Counted from the stretch's first letter, positions 16,241-25,027 are shown. The stretch: 45,488 bases of DNA from an uncultured Oscillospiraceae bacterium (GCA_910579125.1 CAJTTH010000021.1:8430-53917), one strand, 5' to 3'. A program made the numbers and translations. The notes: generated by a model not told the origin, from the sequence alone.

Positions 16241-17364
16241 TCTACCTTGACAACGCCTCCTCAGCGCCCGTAAACCCAAAAGCGCTTGCGGCGGCAATGC
16301 CGTTTTTAACGGAAAATTTTGCGAACCCGTCCTCGGTGCATACCCCCGGACGGGCTGCTTCTGCGGCTCTCGATAAGGCTCGCGAACAGTGCGCGGCGGC
16401 TCTCGGGACGCTCCCCGAGGAGATATTTTTTACGAGCGGCGGCACAGAGAGCGATAACATGGCGGTTTTTTCCGCGCTTGGAATTAACGGAAGGCGCAAG
16501 ATCATAACCTCCGCAATAGAACACCCCGCCGTGCTGAACGCCTGCGCTGAACTTTCGCGGCGCGGCTTTGATGTCGTGCGCATTATGCCTGACGGCGACG
16601 GAATAGTCCGTTCTGAGTACGTTGCGGCGGCGATAGACGATAAAACCGCAATGGTCTCCGTGATGACCGCGAACAACGAGATCGGCACGTTGCAGCCGAT
16701 AGCCGAGATCGGCGCGCTTTGCCGCGAAAGGGGCGTATACTTCCACACAGACGCGGTACAAGCGGTAGGGAGTATACCGCTCGATATGCGGAAACTGCCC
16801 GTGGATATGCTGTCCGTTTCCGCGCATAAGATCGGCGGCATCAAGGGCGCGGGACTACTGTACGTCCGCAAAGGCTCCCCCGTCTTGCCACTGATAGTCG
16901 GCGGCGGTCAGGAGCGCGGGATACGCTCCGGTACGGAGAACGTTGCCGCGATTGCCGCGCTTGGAGCGGCAATCGCGGATATTACAGCGGATATTACCCG
17001 CCGTGCGGAAAAAATTACTCGGCTGCGCAATCTGCTTATCGAGCGGTTGGAGATGATACCGAATTCGCGGCTGAACGGCAGCAGGACCTTGCGTATCTGC
17101 TCTAATGTGAATTTCTCGTTCGGCAATATTGACGGGGAAGCGCTGGTTATGAGCCTTGATTTAATGGGCGTATGCGTTTCGACCGCTTCCGCGTGCTCGG
17201 CGGGGAAACAGCGGCGTTCGCACGTTCTGACCGCGCTCGGATTGTCGGAGAATTGGCTTGACGGCACGGTTCGGCTCACGCTTTCGGAAAACAACACTGA
17301 AAAGGATATTTTGGCGGCAGCGGACATTATCGCGGAATGCACTGCGCGACAGCGGTCGGGCTAG
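16237..17364 (+). CDS. Cysteine desulfurase, NifS/IscS type
   Basis: The 375-aa PLP enzyme takes sulfur from cysteine for Fe-S clusters or tRNA thiolation. Visible are YLDNASSAPVNP, FTSGGTESDN, EHPAVL with the cofactor-stacking His96, HTDAVQAVG and SVSAHKIGGIKG with the PLP lysine (Lys198). The mobile-loop cysteine lies in STASACSAG. The sequence is of the group I type, with the extended Cys loop. No scaffold gene (iscU/nifU) or thiouridylase is adjacent, so the sulfur acceptor is unknown. The end is followed by a dense cluster of hairpins. Confidence 0.93.
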   Translation: MIYLDNASSAPVNPKALAAAMPFLTENFANPSSVHTPGRAASAALDKAREQCAAALGTLPEEIFFTSGGTESDNMAVFSALGINGRRKIITSAIEHPAVLNACAELSRRGFDVVRIMPDGDGIVRSEYVAAAIDDKTAMVSVMTANNEIGTLQPIAEIGALCRERGVYFHTDAVQAVGSIPLDMRKLPVDMLSVSAHKIGGIKGAGLLYVRKGSPVLPLIVGGGQERGIRSGTENVAAIAALGAAIADITADITRRAEKITRLRNLLIERLEMIPNSRLNGSRTLRICSNVNFSFGNIDGEALVMSLDLMGVCVSTASACSAGKQRRSHVLTALGLSENWLDGTVRLTLSENNTEKDILAAADIIAECTARQRSG

Positions 17365-17380
17365 GCGCCGCATAGCGGAG

Positions 17381-17511
17381 GGGATTTTCCGCGGCACCCC
17401 GCTCGCTGCGCTCGGGGATACGCGCGGAAAATCCCGGTGCGCGTCCGCGTTTTGCCGCAAGCGGCAAAACCGCTGTTCGCTGCGCTCACAGCGTATCCGC
17501 CTACGGCGGAT
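17381..17511. repeat. Array of consecutive GC-rich hairpins between convergent genes
   Basis: At least five palindromes follow one another: GGGATTTTCCGCG/CGCGGAAAATCCC (17381-17393 with 17423-17435), enclosing CCCCG/CGGGG (17397-17401 with 17413-17417); GTTTTGCCGC/GCGGCAAAAC (17449-17470); GCTGT/ACAGC (17472-17492); and ATCCGCC/GGCGGAT (17495-17511). CTCGCTGCGCTC-like loops recur in two hairpins. It resembles REP/BIME-type intergenic palindromes and may also stop transcription from both sides. Confidence 0.75.
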
Positions 17512-17542
17512 TGCGGGCGCACACCGCCGAAATTGACGCGGG

Positions 17543-18658
17543 TCAGAGCTTGTCGGCGTAGTATGCGAGAATTAGCTCGGTAACGCGCCCGTAGCTGAGC
17601 GTACCCTCGGTCACTCCCTGTACTTTGATAAAACTGTCGTTTACCGCTCCGGAGACCTCGGAGACTGAGACCGAAGTTCCGCCGATGTTGATCTCGACCT
17701 CATGATCGGTTATGTACTTGTTTTCGGCGCTGAAATCCGCGATCATTCCGTCGGTAAGCATATCGTGCGCCTGCCGCCACATATCAATATCGTAGGCGAA
17801 CAGTTCGTTGGAGCAGTGCTTGAACGCTTCCATATATCCCGAGTAGCGGAATTCCGGATATTCACTGTTGATACAGGAGAGGAACGCGAGAAAGTTGCAT
17901 TCGTTCTCAAAGGCGATACCGCGTGAGTGCGCGCTTTCGTGAGCGGCAGTGTACGGTATGGAGAAATCTGGCTGCGCCGTGTTTACATTACATTCGGCGA
18001 AGAACGGAAAGTACATTCCCGTGATGTGAGTGTATGACCACGGCTCGGAAAGCATAACGGGCTTTTGCCGCCAGATCGCCGTCCACAGGAACGGGTATTC
18101 GCCGACAAGCCTGTCGTAGCCGCTGCCCGTGCGTGAAAGCTCCTCAAAAATACTTTCGGAAAAGACCATGCAGCCGTTTTCGTCAACGGCAAGCGCCTCG
18201 CGGGCTTCCGCAGCGCACCCCGCAAGTTCGCCGCAGACGGCAAGCAGAAACTCGGGCGTTTTCTTTGACGTATCCAGCCGCATTATCTTCTCGATCGGAT
18301 AACGGTAGTAGTTCGCGCCGTGGCATATCATATACATAAGGCTCGCGATCGACAGAGACCCACAAAGAAATCTTCCCGCTTTCAGAAGCGTTTTACCGCG
18401 CTTTTTGCTTTTTTTCAGTTTAACGATAAGCAAAACAATAAGAAAGATCACCAGCGGAACGGCTAAAATGACAAGCAGCTCCGTAAGCGAGACAGGTAAA
18501 AGGCTCGTGATAAAACCCACAGGCACGGTGATAATTTTAAACAGTCCGCGCGAGAGAATGTATTCGGTAAAACCGGGAAAGTACGGCAGCAAAAAATACA
18601 TAGCCGCCGCAAAGACCAATGGAATAAATATCCAATAAATTTTAAATATCTTTTTCAT
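17543..18658 (-). CDS. DUF3810 family membrane protein (possible metallopeptidase)
   Basis: The start chosen is ATG 18658 behind GAAAGGAAAA (an upstream in-frame ATG lacks a site), giving 371 aa. Two or three N-terminal membrane helices (YWIFIPLVFAAAMYFLLPYF, ELLVILAVPLVIFLIVLLIV and one near 95-110) precede a soluble domain. That domain contains TAAHESAHSRGIAFENECNF, which includes an HExxH-like HESAH with a downstream Glu, and YSGYMEAFKHC. This is characteristic of DUF3810, whose members look like zinc peptidases but are biochemically uncharacterised as far as I know. It converges on the cysteine desulfurase gene and diverges from the next gene. Confidence 0.85.
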   Translation of the reverse strand: MKKIFKIYWIFIPLVFAAAMYFLLPYFPGFTEYILSRGLFKIITVPVGFITSLLPVSLTELLVILAVPLVIFLIVLLIVKLKKSKKRGKTLLKAGRFLCGSLSIASLMYMICHGANYYRYPIEKIMRLDTSKKTPEFLLAVCGELAGCAAEAREALAVDENGCMVFSESIFEELSRTGSGYDRLVGEYPFLWTAIWRQKPVMLSEPWSYTHITGMYFPFFAECNVNTAQPDFSIPYTAAHESAHSRGIAFENECNFLAFLSCINSEYPEFRYSGYMEAFKHCSNELFAYDIDMWRQAHDMLTDGMIADFSAENKYITDHEVEINIGGTSVSVSEVSGAVNDSFIKVQGVTEGTLSYGRVTELILAYYADKL

Positions 18659-18724
18659 TACTTTTCCTTTCGCCAGAAAAATGAATATTTTTTTGTGCAT
18701 TTTTAACAAAATATTCAAAAAATT

Positions 18725-18753
18725 TTGACAAAGCATTTATTTTGTGGTAAAAT
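18725..18753 (+). promoter_or_regulatory. Promoter of the gene at 18794
   Basis: TTGACA (18725-18730), 17 bp, TAAAAT (18748-18753), about 40 bp ahead of the start. Confidence 0.75.
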
Positions 18754-18793
18754 ATATATGGTTCACAATATTTTACCTAAAGAAGGTGAGTAA

Positions 18794-19378
18794 ATGAGGC
18801 TTCCGGAAAACGACACCGATTGGCTTTCGGCTTATCTTCGGGATATAGAGATAGCAAATAAAGAGCTGATCGAAAAAAATTTTCACGTCGACCCTAAATC
18901 TGTAATATGCGATATTTACGCATTGCCCTCGCATAACCACCAGACATTTTACGGAAAACTTATTTCCGAACGCGGCTTTTATAAAATCATTTACGCTAAA
19001 GCGATACAGAATTCGATCTGGTTTTCGGAACCGATCTATATGTATCGCTTTGAAGAAGCAAAGCGGTTTGAGAACCACCCCATGAAAAAGGGACATATAG
19101 TATGCCGCGCCAAGCTGATGGATAAATCGATTATTAACCGTTTGCTGTTCACAGCCGAACGGCTTGCTCAACCACAGCCCGGGGACGCTGTTGTTGCCGA
19201 TCTGGAGAGCGTTTTCACTGCAATAAGACTGTATGAAAACGGTGTAATGCTGCGGGAAATAATGTACACAGACGCGGAGAAACTGGAGTTTTACGGTAAC
19301 ACCGACAAGCATGAGGCAGTCGAATTCCTCGGCTCTTTGTACCTCTGCATTGAAAAGATCATCGGCATTGGCGATTAA
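18794..19378 (+). CDS. Hypothetical protein, 194 aa
   Basis: The ATG follows AGAAGGTGAG and a good promoter. The protein has no signal peptide or membrane helix and no motif I know. It mixes alpha and beta-like segments: YLRDIEIANKELIEKNFHVD near the start, YGKLISERGFYKIIYAKA in the middle and FLGSLYLCIEKIIGIGD at the end. It is likely a small cytoplasmic protein. It is transcribed alone, and convergent with the candidate RNA on the opposite strand at 19.5-19.7 kb. Confidence 0.75.
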   Translation: MRLPENDTDWLSAYLRDIEIANKELIEKNFHVDPKSVICDIYALPSHNHQTFYGKLISERGFYKIIYAKAIQNSIWFSEPIYMYRFEEAKRFENHPMKKGHIVCRAKLMDKSIINRLLFTAERLAQPQPGDAVVADLESVFTAIRLYENGVMLREIMYTDAEKLEFYGNTDKHEAVEFLGSLYLCIEKIIGIGD

Positions 19379-19499
19379 CATTCGCTATTGCTCTGTCTGC
19401 CCAAACGGCAATTTGTTTTTAACTGTAAATACTTAATGTAATTTCATGTGCCGTTTATACATTTTGTTTTGCGGTGTAAGTGTGTGGAAATAAATTATA

Positions 19500-19680
19500 G
19501 TTTCACGATTGCGTGAGGGAAACGCCGCAGTTTTCTTTCGGTGTCATTTGTAATTTGGTTTCTTTATGTTTTTTGTGTTTCCGCACGGGCTGCGAGAGGA
19601 AACACACTAAATTAAAACAAACGAAACAACAACGGTCAACTTAAACTAAAAAGATATCAGCATACGCAACATTACCTTAT
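19500..19680 (-). ncRNA. Candidate stand-alone structured RNA related to the pyk leader
   Basis: Downstream of a minus-strand promoter, the RNA would start near 19680 with AAGGTAATG and GCGTATGC (19660-19667). The AAACGAAAC block (about 19619-19650) and the CCGCAC...AGAGGAAAC block match the pyk leader in the same order. The last block forms a perfect 8-bp stem GTGTTTCC/GGAAACAC (19575-19605). A second hairpin, CACG-ATTG-CGTG flanked by GTTTC/GAAAC, lies around 19500-19520. No open reading frame follows on this strand before the convergent gene, so it would be a separate RNA. The rest of 19379-19893 holds the two promoters and a hairpin listed separately. Confidence 0.45.
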
Positions 19681-19686
19681 AATTCC

Positions 19687-19715
19687 ATTATACACCTTTT
19701 TTACAATTATTTCAA
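19687..19715 (-). promoter_or_regulatory. Promoter of the candidate RNA
   Basis: Minus-strand TTGAAA (19710-19715), 17 bp, TATAAT (19687-19692); identical hexamers and spacing to the pyk promoter. Confidence 0.75.
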
Positions 19716-19769
19716 GTGTCAAGATTTGTCAATTTCACCTTACTTTCACTGAAAATTTAAAAAAAGGGC

Positions 19770-19798
19770 TTAACATTTTGAAAGAAATGTGTTATAAT
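19770..19798 (+). promoter_or_regulatory. Promoter of the penicillin-binding protein gene
   Basis: TTAACA (19770-19775), 17 bp, TATAAT (19793-19798). The leader then carries a hairpin at about 19823-19851, with CACAC/GTGTG outside and a GCGCCGCGGCGC palindrome inside. Confidence 0.75.
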
Positions 19799-19893
19799 GA
19801 TTATATATGCCAATGGGGAAACACACGTCAGGCGCCGCGGCGCAAGTGTGAAGCTGTACTAAACATACCTGTTATTCAAGGGGTGACAAAACG

Positions 19894-22263
19894 ATGAACA
19901 AAAGAAGGAATTTTCGCTACATTAAGATCAAGGACGATGAACCGAAAAAGTCCAAAAAGCGTGAAAAGGGAAGAGTGTCGCGTAATATCGGTCACGCGCT
20001 GACCGTTGTCGGCACGACGATCTCGTCAATGCTGCTCATTCTGGTTATTATGATGTGTATTGTTGTTACGATAATTACGGTTTACATTCTTGATTTTGCC
20101 GACAACGGCTACGACGCAAACCTCCGCGACGCTGAAATGCAGTACACGACCATAGTCTACGCGTATGACGAGGACGGTCTCGAGGTCGAGCGCAAGCGTC
20201 TGTTCGAGGAAACCAACCGTATCTGGGTGGACTACGAGGACATCTCTCCGCACGTTATACACGCCGTCGTTTCTACGGAGGACAAGCGTTTTTACGAGCA
20301 TAATGGCGTCGACTGGAGAAGAACGGTCTACGCGCTCGCCGCAGACGTTCTGAATCTTTCGGGAGCAGGTCAGGGCGGTTCTACGATAACCCAGCAGCTT
20401 ATCAAGAATATAACTCAGGACGACGAGCAGACGTGGGCGCGTAAACTCCGTGAGATCTTCAGAGCATTGTCGCTCGAGGAAAAATACACAAAGGTCGATA
20501 TAATTGAGAGCTATCTTAACGTTATCTGGCTCGGACACCGTGTAAACGGCATAGGCGCGGCGTCTCAGCTGTATTTCGGCAAGGAGGCGAAAGACCTCGA
20601 TATCGCCGAGGCAGCTATAATCGCAGGGCTTATTCGTAACCCGAATAAGCGTTCACCGTATCTTGACCTACAGAACTGCAAGGATTCGCAGGAGTACGTA
20701 TTGCAGAATATGTACGAGCAGGGCTATATCAATACCAAGGAGTACGAGTCGGCGAAAGCGGAAAAGGTGCGTTTCAGAGACGTTGTGGAGGGTGACGCTT
20801 TCGGCTATATTGACCCGCGCTCAGTTCAGACCGACGCCCCCGACGAGCCGAACGAGGACGATGAGAACGAGGCTTACGAGGCTTACCGCTGGAACGAATA
20901 CGAAATATCCCAGAACTGGTATGTCGACGCGGCGCTCAATCAGGTAATCGAGGACTATGCCGAGCTTAAGGGCATCACCGAAACCTCCGCTCAAAGGGAG
21001 ATATACAACGGCGGTTTCCGTATCTATATCAATGAAAATATGGCGTATCAGAATCTGGTTGAGGAGAAGTACCGAGATCCGTATCTGGTGGCGACGTTTT
21101 TCGACAAGGACGCAGATCCGGACGATCTGATACAGTCGGCGTTCGTGCTTATGGATTACACCGGCACGGTGCTTGCGATCTCGGGCGGTCTCGGTGATAA
21201 GCCCGGCGACGCGTGCTTTAACCGCGCAACGCAGGCAACGCGTTCGCCGGGTTCGACAATGAAGCCTATCTCGGCATATTCGACCGCAGTGCAGAACAAT
21301 CTTATCAACTATTCGACCATGATGCCCGACAAAGGTATCACTATAATAGACGAGGAAAATTATACGCTGCGGCGCTGGCCCGACAACTTCGGTATGGTAG
21401 GCGACGACGGAACGCTTATGCCTATCTGGCAGGCTGTCCGCGAATCACGCAACACAATTGCGGTAAGGGTAACGCAGCTCCTCACGCCGCAGCTTTGCTA
21501 CAGCCAGCTCACCCAAAATCTGGGATTTACCACGCTGGTTGAATCTGATATAGCGTATTCTCCGATAACGCTCGGCGCGCTCACACACGGCGTTAAGCTG
21601 GTGGAGCTTGCGGCGGCTTATCAGATATTCGGCAACGGCGGAGTTTACTATGAACCCAAATTTTACAGCCGTGTCATCGACAGTAAAAACAATGTTATTC
21701 TTGAACAGAAGTTCTACGGCACACAGGCGATCGACAGCGACGCCGCGTGGGTAACAAACAGAATGCTCCGCACGGTAATCACAAATCCCGGAGGCGCGGG
21801 TGCTTACGCCGATCTTGGAAATGTCGAGGTTATCGGTAAAACGGGTACGTCAAACGACGAATACAATCTTCTGTTTGTGGGCTGCACTCCGAGTTATATC
21901 GGCGTTGTCTGGATGGGCTACGATAAGAACAACCACGAAATATACAACGGCGACGGAACTCATCGGTACGGCGCTCAGATATGGTATGATATATTGTCCG
22001 AGATAGAGGATACGTCACAGATACGCAAGTTCTCCCCCGATAATACGGTGCTTGAACGCAAATACTGCACCGAGACGGGTTTGCTCGCTTCCGCGTCCTG
22101 TACCAAAACGGATATCGGTTATTACCGTCAGAGCAACATTCCCAACTACTGCTCCGGCAAGCACACCGACGAGGTCGACAAGATCAACAATTATTGGAAG
22201 AAGTACGACGAAGAGAAATACAAGGAGAGCGAGGAGTATCTGAACGCGCTGCTCGGGTATTAA
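19894..22263 (+). CDS. Class A penicillin-binding protein (glycosyltransferase + transpeptidase)
   Basis: The 789-aa cell-wall synthase polymerises lipid II glycan and cross-links peptides. It has a basic cytoplasmic N-terminus and a membrane helix (SSMLLILVIMMCIVVTIITV). The GT51 domain shows STEDKRFYEHNGVD (catalytic Glu129) and QGGSTITQQL. The transpeptidase domain has RSPGSTMKP (SxxK, Ser454), ESRN and KTGTS. Of note, the region between the domains (about residues 300-345) is acidic with a PNEDDENEAYEAY stretch. The ATG follows AAGGGGTGA. It has its own promoter and terminator, so it is monocistronic. It resembles PBP1A/PonA. Confidence 0.95.
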   Translation: MNKRRNFRYIKIKDDEPKKSKKREKGRVSRNIGHALTVVGTTISSMLLILVIMMCIVVTIITVYILDFADNGYDANLRDAEMQYTTIVYAYDEDGLEVERKRLFEETNRIWVDYEDISPHVIHAVVSTEDKRFYEHNGVDWRRTVYALAADVLNLSGAGQGGSTITQQLIKNITQDDEQTWARKLREIFRALSLEEKYTKVDIIESYLNVIWLGHRVNGIGAASQLYFGKEAKDLDIAEAAIIAGLIRNPNKRSPYLDLQNCKDSQEYVLQNMYEQGYINTKEYESAKAEKVRFRDVVEGDAFGYIDPRSVQTDAPDEPNEDDENEAYEAYRWNEYEISQNWYVDAALNQVIEDYAELKGITETSAQREIYNGGFRIYINENMAYQNLVEEKYRDPYLVATFFDKDADPDDLIQSAFVLMDYTGTVLAISGGLGDKPGDACFNRATQATRSPGSTMKPISAYSTAVQNNLINYSTMMPDKGITIIDEENYTLRRWPDNFGMVGDDGTLMPIWQAVRESRNTIAVRVTQLLTPQLCYSQLTQNLGFTTLVESDIAYSPITLGALTHGVKLVELAAAYQIFGNGGVYYEPKFYSRVIDSKNNVILEQKFYGTQAIDSDAAWVTNRMLRTVITNPGGAGAYADLGNVEVIGKTGTSNDEYNLLFVGCTPSYIGVVWMGYDKNNHEIYNGDGTHRYGAQIWYDILSEIEDTSQIRKFSPDNTVLERKYCTETGLLASASCTKTDIGYYRQSNIPNYCSGKHTDEVDKINNYWKKYDEEKYKESEEYLNALLGY

Positions 22264-22309
22264 CGAAAAAGGCGGCTGCTTCGGCTGTGCCGTGTAATAA
22301 CATTTTAAG

Positions 22310-22341
22310 GGTCTGCGCGGCTGTCCGTGCGGACCTTTTTT
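22310..22341 (+). terminator. Terminator of the PBP gene
   Basis: GGTCTGCGCGG (22310-22320) pairs with CCGTGCGGACC (22325-22335) over 11 bp, followed by six T. Confidence 0.92.
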
Positions 22342-22357
22342 ATTTCGTCCGCACCTA

Positions 22358-22386
22358 TTGCTTTTTTACCGTGAATGGTGTATAAT
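22358..22386 (+). promoter_or_regulatory. Promoter of the mannanase gene
   Basis: TTGCTT (22358-22363), 17 bp, TATAAT (22381-22386), 30 bp before the start codon. Confidence 0.7.
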
Positions 22387-22415
22387 ATATATAAATATCC
22401 GAAAGGAAGGTTATT

Positions 22416-23798
22416 ATGAAAAAACGATTATTGACATTGTTTTCGGCGGCGGTACTGGCGGTCACGTTTTCGGCGTGTTCCGCAGACGCGGAAGATCCCT
22501 TTTTAAGCGGCAGCGTCGAAAATTCAACGAGCACAAGCTCATCGAATTTAAGCGCCTCTGAAAGTTCTTCGACAGACAGCGCTTCTGAAAGCAGTTCAAC
22601 AACAGGCAGCACCGAAAGTTCCACTACAACAAGCGGCACTGAAAGTTCATCAACGGTGAGTGTTACCGAAATCTCATCGACGGTAAGTACTCCCGAAAGC
22701 TCATCGACGGCAAGCACTCCTGCAAGCTCATCGACGGTAAGCACTCCTGAAAGCTCATCGACGGTAAACACTCCCGAAAGCTCGTCGACGGTAAGTACGC
22801 CCGAAAGTTCGTCGACATCGAGCACTCTTCAAAGTTCGTCAACGTCGAGCAATTCCGAAAGCTCCTCAACGTCTGACGTTACCGAGCCGGAAAGCAGCCC
22901 CGTCCTTTCAAACCCCAACGCTTCAAAGGAGGCAGTGCGGCTGTACGAGTATATTTGTGATACATACGGCAATGCTATCATTTCGGGACAGCAGGAGTCG
23001 ACGTGGATGGGCAGCGAGCAGTACGAGTTCGACTACATTTACGAAAAAACGGGGAAATACCCCGCAATACGCGGTCTGGACTATATGAACGACGACTTTG
23101 ACGGCGTAAACAGGCGCGCCAAGGAATGGCACGACCGCGGAGGCATTGTCACGATATGCTGGCACTGCGGCTACGACTTCACGGGAAGCTGGGACGAGTG
23201 CATGAAAACCGTGCGGAACGACTGGGATCTCGCGCTTACAGAGGGAACGCCCGAGTATGAAAAGCTCATCGCGGGAATGGACAAGGCGGCAAAGGCGCTC
23301 AAGGAGCTGAAGGATCAGAATATCCCCGTGCTGTGGAGACCGTTCCACGAGCTTGAGGGCGGTTGGTTCTGGTGGAGCAAGGGCGGCGCGGACAGCTTCA
23401 AGGAAATGTGGAGAATAATGTACCGCCGTTACACCGAGTATTGGGAGCTTGACAATCTTATCTGGGTTCTCGGCTATTCGGGAAACGGGCGCGGTTACGA
23501 TAACTGGTACCCGGGCGACGAGTACGTTGACGTCGCGGGCGCAGACTCCTACAACGACGGCGCAAATCAGAAGCTGTACGTATTGGTGAAAAGAGTGGTA
23601 GGCGATAAAATGCCCGTATGCTTCCACGAGTGCGGGCGCATACCGACCGTAAAGCAATTAAAAGACGGCAAGGCGGGCTGGGTCTGGTTTATGACGTGGC
23701 ATACCGAGCATATTGTCGATGGAAACCGCACGTCCGACCTGAAAGAAATTTACAACGACGATTACGTCATTACGCTTGACGAATTGCCGCCGCTTTGA
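22416..23798 (+). CDS. GH26 beta-mannanase lipoprotein with Ser/Thr repeat linker
   Basis: The 460-aa protein starts behind GAAAGGAAGG. It has a lipoprotein signal with a lipobox ending FSAC (Cys21), so it is anchored outside the membrane. Residues about 35-165 are a Ser/Thr-rich linker with 9-residue repeats (SSSTVSTPE). The GH26 catalytic domain follows, with ISGQQES at its start, acid/base Glu312 in WRPFHELEGGWFWW and nucleophile Glu405 in CFHECGR. GH26 enzymes cut beta-1,4-mannan; some act on other beta-glucans, so the precise substrate is inferred. No carbohydrate-binding module is visible. An aldo/keto reductase follows closely and may be cotranscribed. Confidence 0.9.
   Translation: MKKRLLTLFSAAVLAVTFSACSADAEDPFLSGSVENSTSTSSSNLSASESSSTDSASESSSTTGSTESSTTTSGTESSSTVSVTEISSTVSTPESSSTASTPASSSTVSTPESSSTVNTPESSSTVSTPESSSTSSTLQSSSTSSNSESSSTSDVTEPESSPVLSNPNASKEAVRLYEYICDTYGNAIISGQQESTWMGSEQYEFDYIYEKTGKYPAIRGLDYMNDDFDGVNRRAKEWHDRGGIVTICWHCGYDFTGSWDECMKTVRNDWDLALTEGTPEYEKLIAGMDKAAKALKELKDQNIPVLWRPFHELEGGWFWWSKGGADSFKEMWRIMYRRYTEYWELDNLIWVLGYSGNGRGYDNWYPGDEYVDVAGADSYNDGANQKLYVLVKRVVGDKMPVCFHECGRIPTVKQLKDGKAGWVWFMTWHTEHIVDGNRTSDLKEIYNDDYVITLDELPPL
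22645..22875 (+). repeat. Tandem 27-bp repeats encoding the mannanase linker
   Basis: Roughly eight degenerate copies of a 27-bp unit (core TCATCGACGGTAAGCACTCC) are in frame with the gene and give SSSTVSTPE-like units. Copy number is likely to vary between strains. Confidence 0.8.
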
Positions 23799-23811
23799 GA
23801 AAGGAACAAAT

Positions 23812-24801
23812 ATGTATATCGCTGATGAAAAAAGATATGAAAAGATGATTTACAGACGCTGCGGAAAGAGCGGCTTGAAGCTGCCCGCCGTTTCTCTCGG
23901 TCTGTGGAAGAATTTCGGACACAAGGGCTGTTTCGCGAATATGGAGGAAATGATCCATACGGCGTTCGATCTCGGAATAACGCATTTCGACCTCGCAAAC
24001 AACTACGGCAATCCGTATAACGGCAGCGCCGAGGAAAATTTTGGCAGAATACTTGCCGATATGCGGCAGTACCGCGACGAGATGTGCATCTCCACGAAAG
24101 CGGGCTACGAGATGTGGAATGGACCCTACGGCGACAGAAACGGTTCGCGGAAATATCTCACCGCCTCGTTGGATCAGAGCCTTAAGCGTATGGGCTTGGA
24201 ATATGTCGATATTTTCTATCACCATGTATTCGACCCCGACACTCCGCTCGAGGAGACGGCTATGGCGCTTGACAACGCCGTTCGGCAGGGTAAGGCGCTT
24301 TATGTGGGCATTTCCAACTACAACAGCGCGCAGACCTCGCAGATATCGGCGATATTCCGCGAGCTGCGCACGCCGTTTATCGTCAATCAACCTTCCTATT
24401 CAATGCTCAACAGGTGGATAGAGGGCGATGGACTTGACGAGTTCGCGTGCGGGAACGGTATCGGGTTGGCGGTGTTCTCGCCGCTTTATCAGGGATTTCT
24501 TACCGACCGCTACCTGAACGGCATACCCGAGGATTCGCGCATAGGAAAGGGCGATACGTGGATAGGCGAACAGCTTAACGAGCAGATGATCAAGCGGCTC
24601 AATTCGCTTAACGCGATAGCCGAAAGACGCGGGCAGACGCTCTCGCAGATGGCGCTGTCATGGGTTCTGCATAATCCCGCCGTTACTACGGTATTGATAG
24701 GAGCGAGCCGCCCGTCGCAGATCGCCGAAAACGCGGCCTGCATAGAAAAGCTCGACTTCACCGACGCAGAGACCGCCGAGATCGCCGAATTGATACGATA
24801 A
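23812..24801 (+). CDS. Aldo/keto reductase (YghZ/L-glyceraldehyde-3-phosphate reductase-like)
   Basis: The start chosen is ATG 23812 behind GAAAGGAACA, giving 329 aa. Features are YRRCGKSGLKLPAVSLG at the N-terminus, THFDLANNYG (catalytic Asp and Tyr), STKAGY (Lys) and FYHHVFDPDTPLEE (His), which complete the tetrad. The AEENFGRIL segment and a C-terminal LIGASRPSQIAENA complete an NADPH-binding TIM barrel. Family members reduce aldehydes such as L-glyceraldehyde 3-phosphate and methylglyoxal; the physiological substrate here is unknown. It is 13 bp after the mannanase gene. Confidence 0.9.
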   Translation: MYIADEKRYEKMIYRRCGKSGLKLPAVSLGLWKNFGHKGCFANMEEMIHTAFDLGITHFDLANNYGNPYNGSAEENFGRILADMRQYRDEMCISTKAGYEMWNGPYGDRNGSRKYLTASLDQSLKRMGLEYVDIFYHHVFDPDTPLEETAMALDNAVRQGKALYVGISNYNSAQTSQISAIFRELRTPFIVNQPSYSMLNRWIEGDGLDEFACGNGIGLAVFSPLYQGFLTDRYLNGIPEDSRIGKGDTWIGEQLNEQMIKRLNSLNAIAERRGQTLSQMALSWVLHNPAVTTVLIGASRPSQIAENAACIEKLDFTDAETAEIAELIR

Positions 24802-24820
24802 CGAAAATATAAGCCTAACC

Positions 24821-24849
24821 GCCGCGGAATTACACCGCGGCATTTTTTT
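24821..24849 (+). terminator. Terminator after the aldo/keto reductase
   Basis: GCCGCGG (24821-24827) and CCGCGGC (24835-24841) form a 7-bp stem followed by A and seven T. Confidence 0.92.
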
Positions 24850-24880
24850 GTGTTTACCGCGCAAATCTGCCGATCACTAC

Positions 24881-24909
24881 TTGACAAATAACACATATTT
24901 TGCTATAAT
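24881..24909 (+). promoter_or_regulatory. Strong promoter of the aminotransferase/ATP-grasp operon
   Basis: Consensus TTGACA (24881-24886), 17 bp, consensus TATAAT (24904-24909). Confidence 0.88.
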
Positions 24910-24926
24910 AAGAATGTATGCGAAAT

Positions 24927-25006
24927 TGTACCGGACAAGCTGCTTATGGCAGTTTTTTGACATATATCCGTGATGAACAAGGATATATTACGATCAAACG
25001 ATCGTA
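24927..25006 (+). promoter_or_regulatory. Leader with three hairpins ahead of the aminotransferase gene
   Basis: The leader of about 110 nt contains a short CTGC/GCAG hairpin with six T (a weak terminator-like element), ATATATCC/GGATATAT (24962-24969 with 24981-24988) and TACGATC/GATCGTA (24989-24995 with 25000-25006). The last stem ends a few bases before the GAAGGAGG site. Attenuation is possible but unproven. Confidence 0.45.
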
Positions 25007-25027
25007 TAGCTGAAGGAGGCTTAAATT

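Noticed and set aside
19500..19680. Identification of the candidate RNA as 6S, SRP RNA, T-box or a known riboswitch
   Set aside because: I see a long hairpin shape but none of the defining conserved sequences of those families.
22355..22825. Repetitive minus-strand frame with VDELSG units
   Set aside because: It is the mirror image of the in-frame Ser/Thr linker repeats of the mannanase.
22645..22875. Possible CRISPR array
   Set aside because: The units are contiguous 27-bp repeats without unique spacers and lie inside a coding frame.
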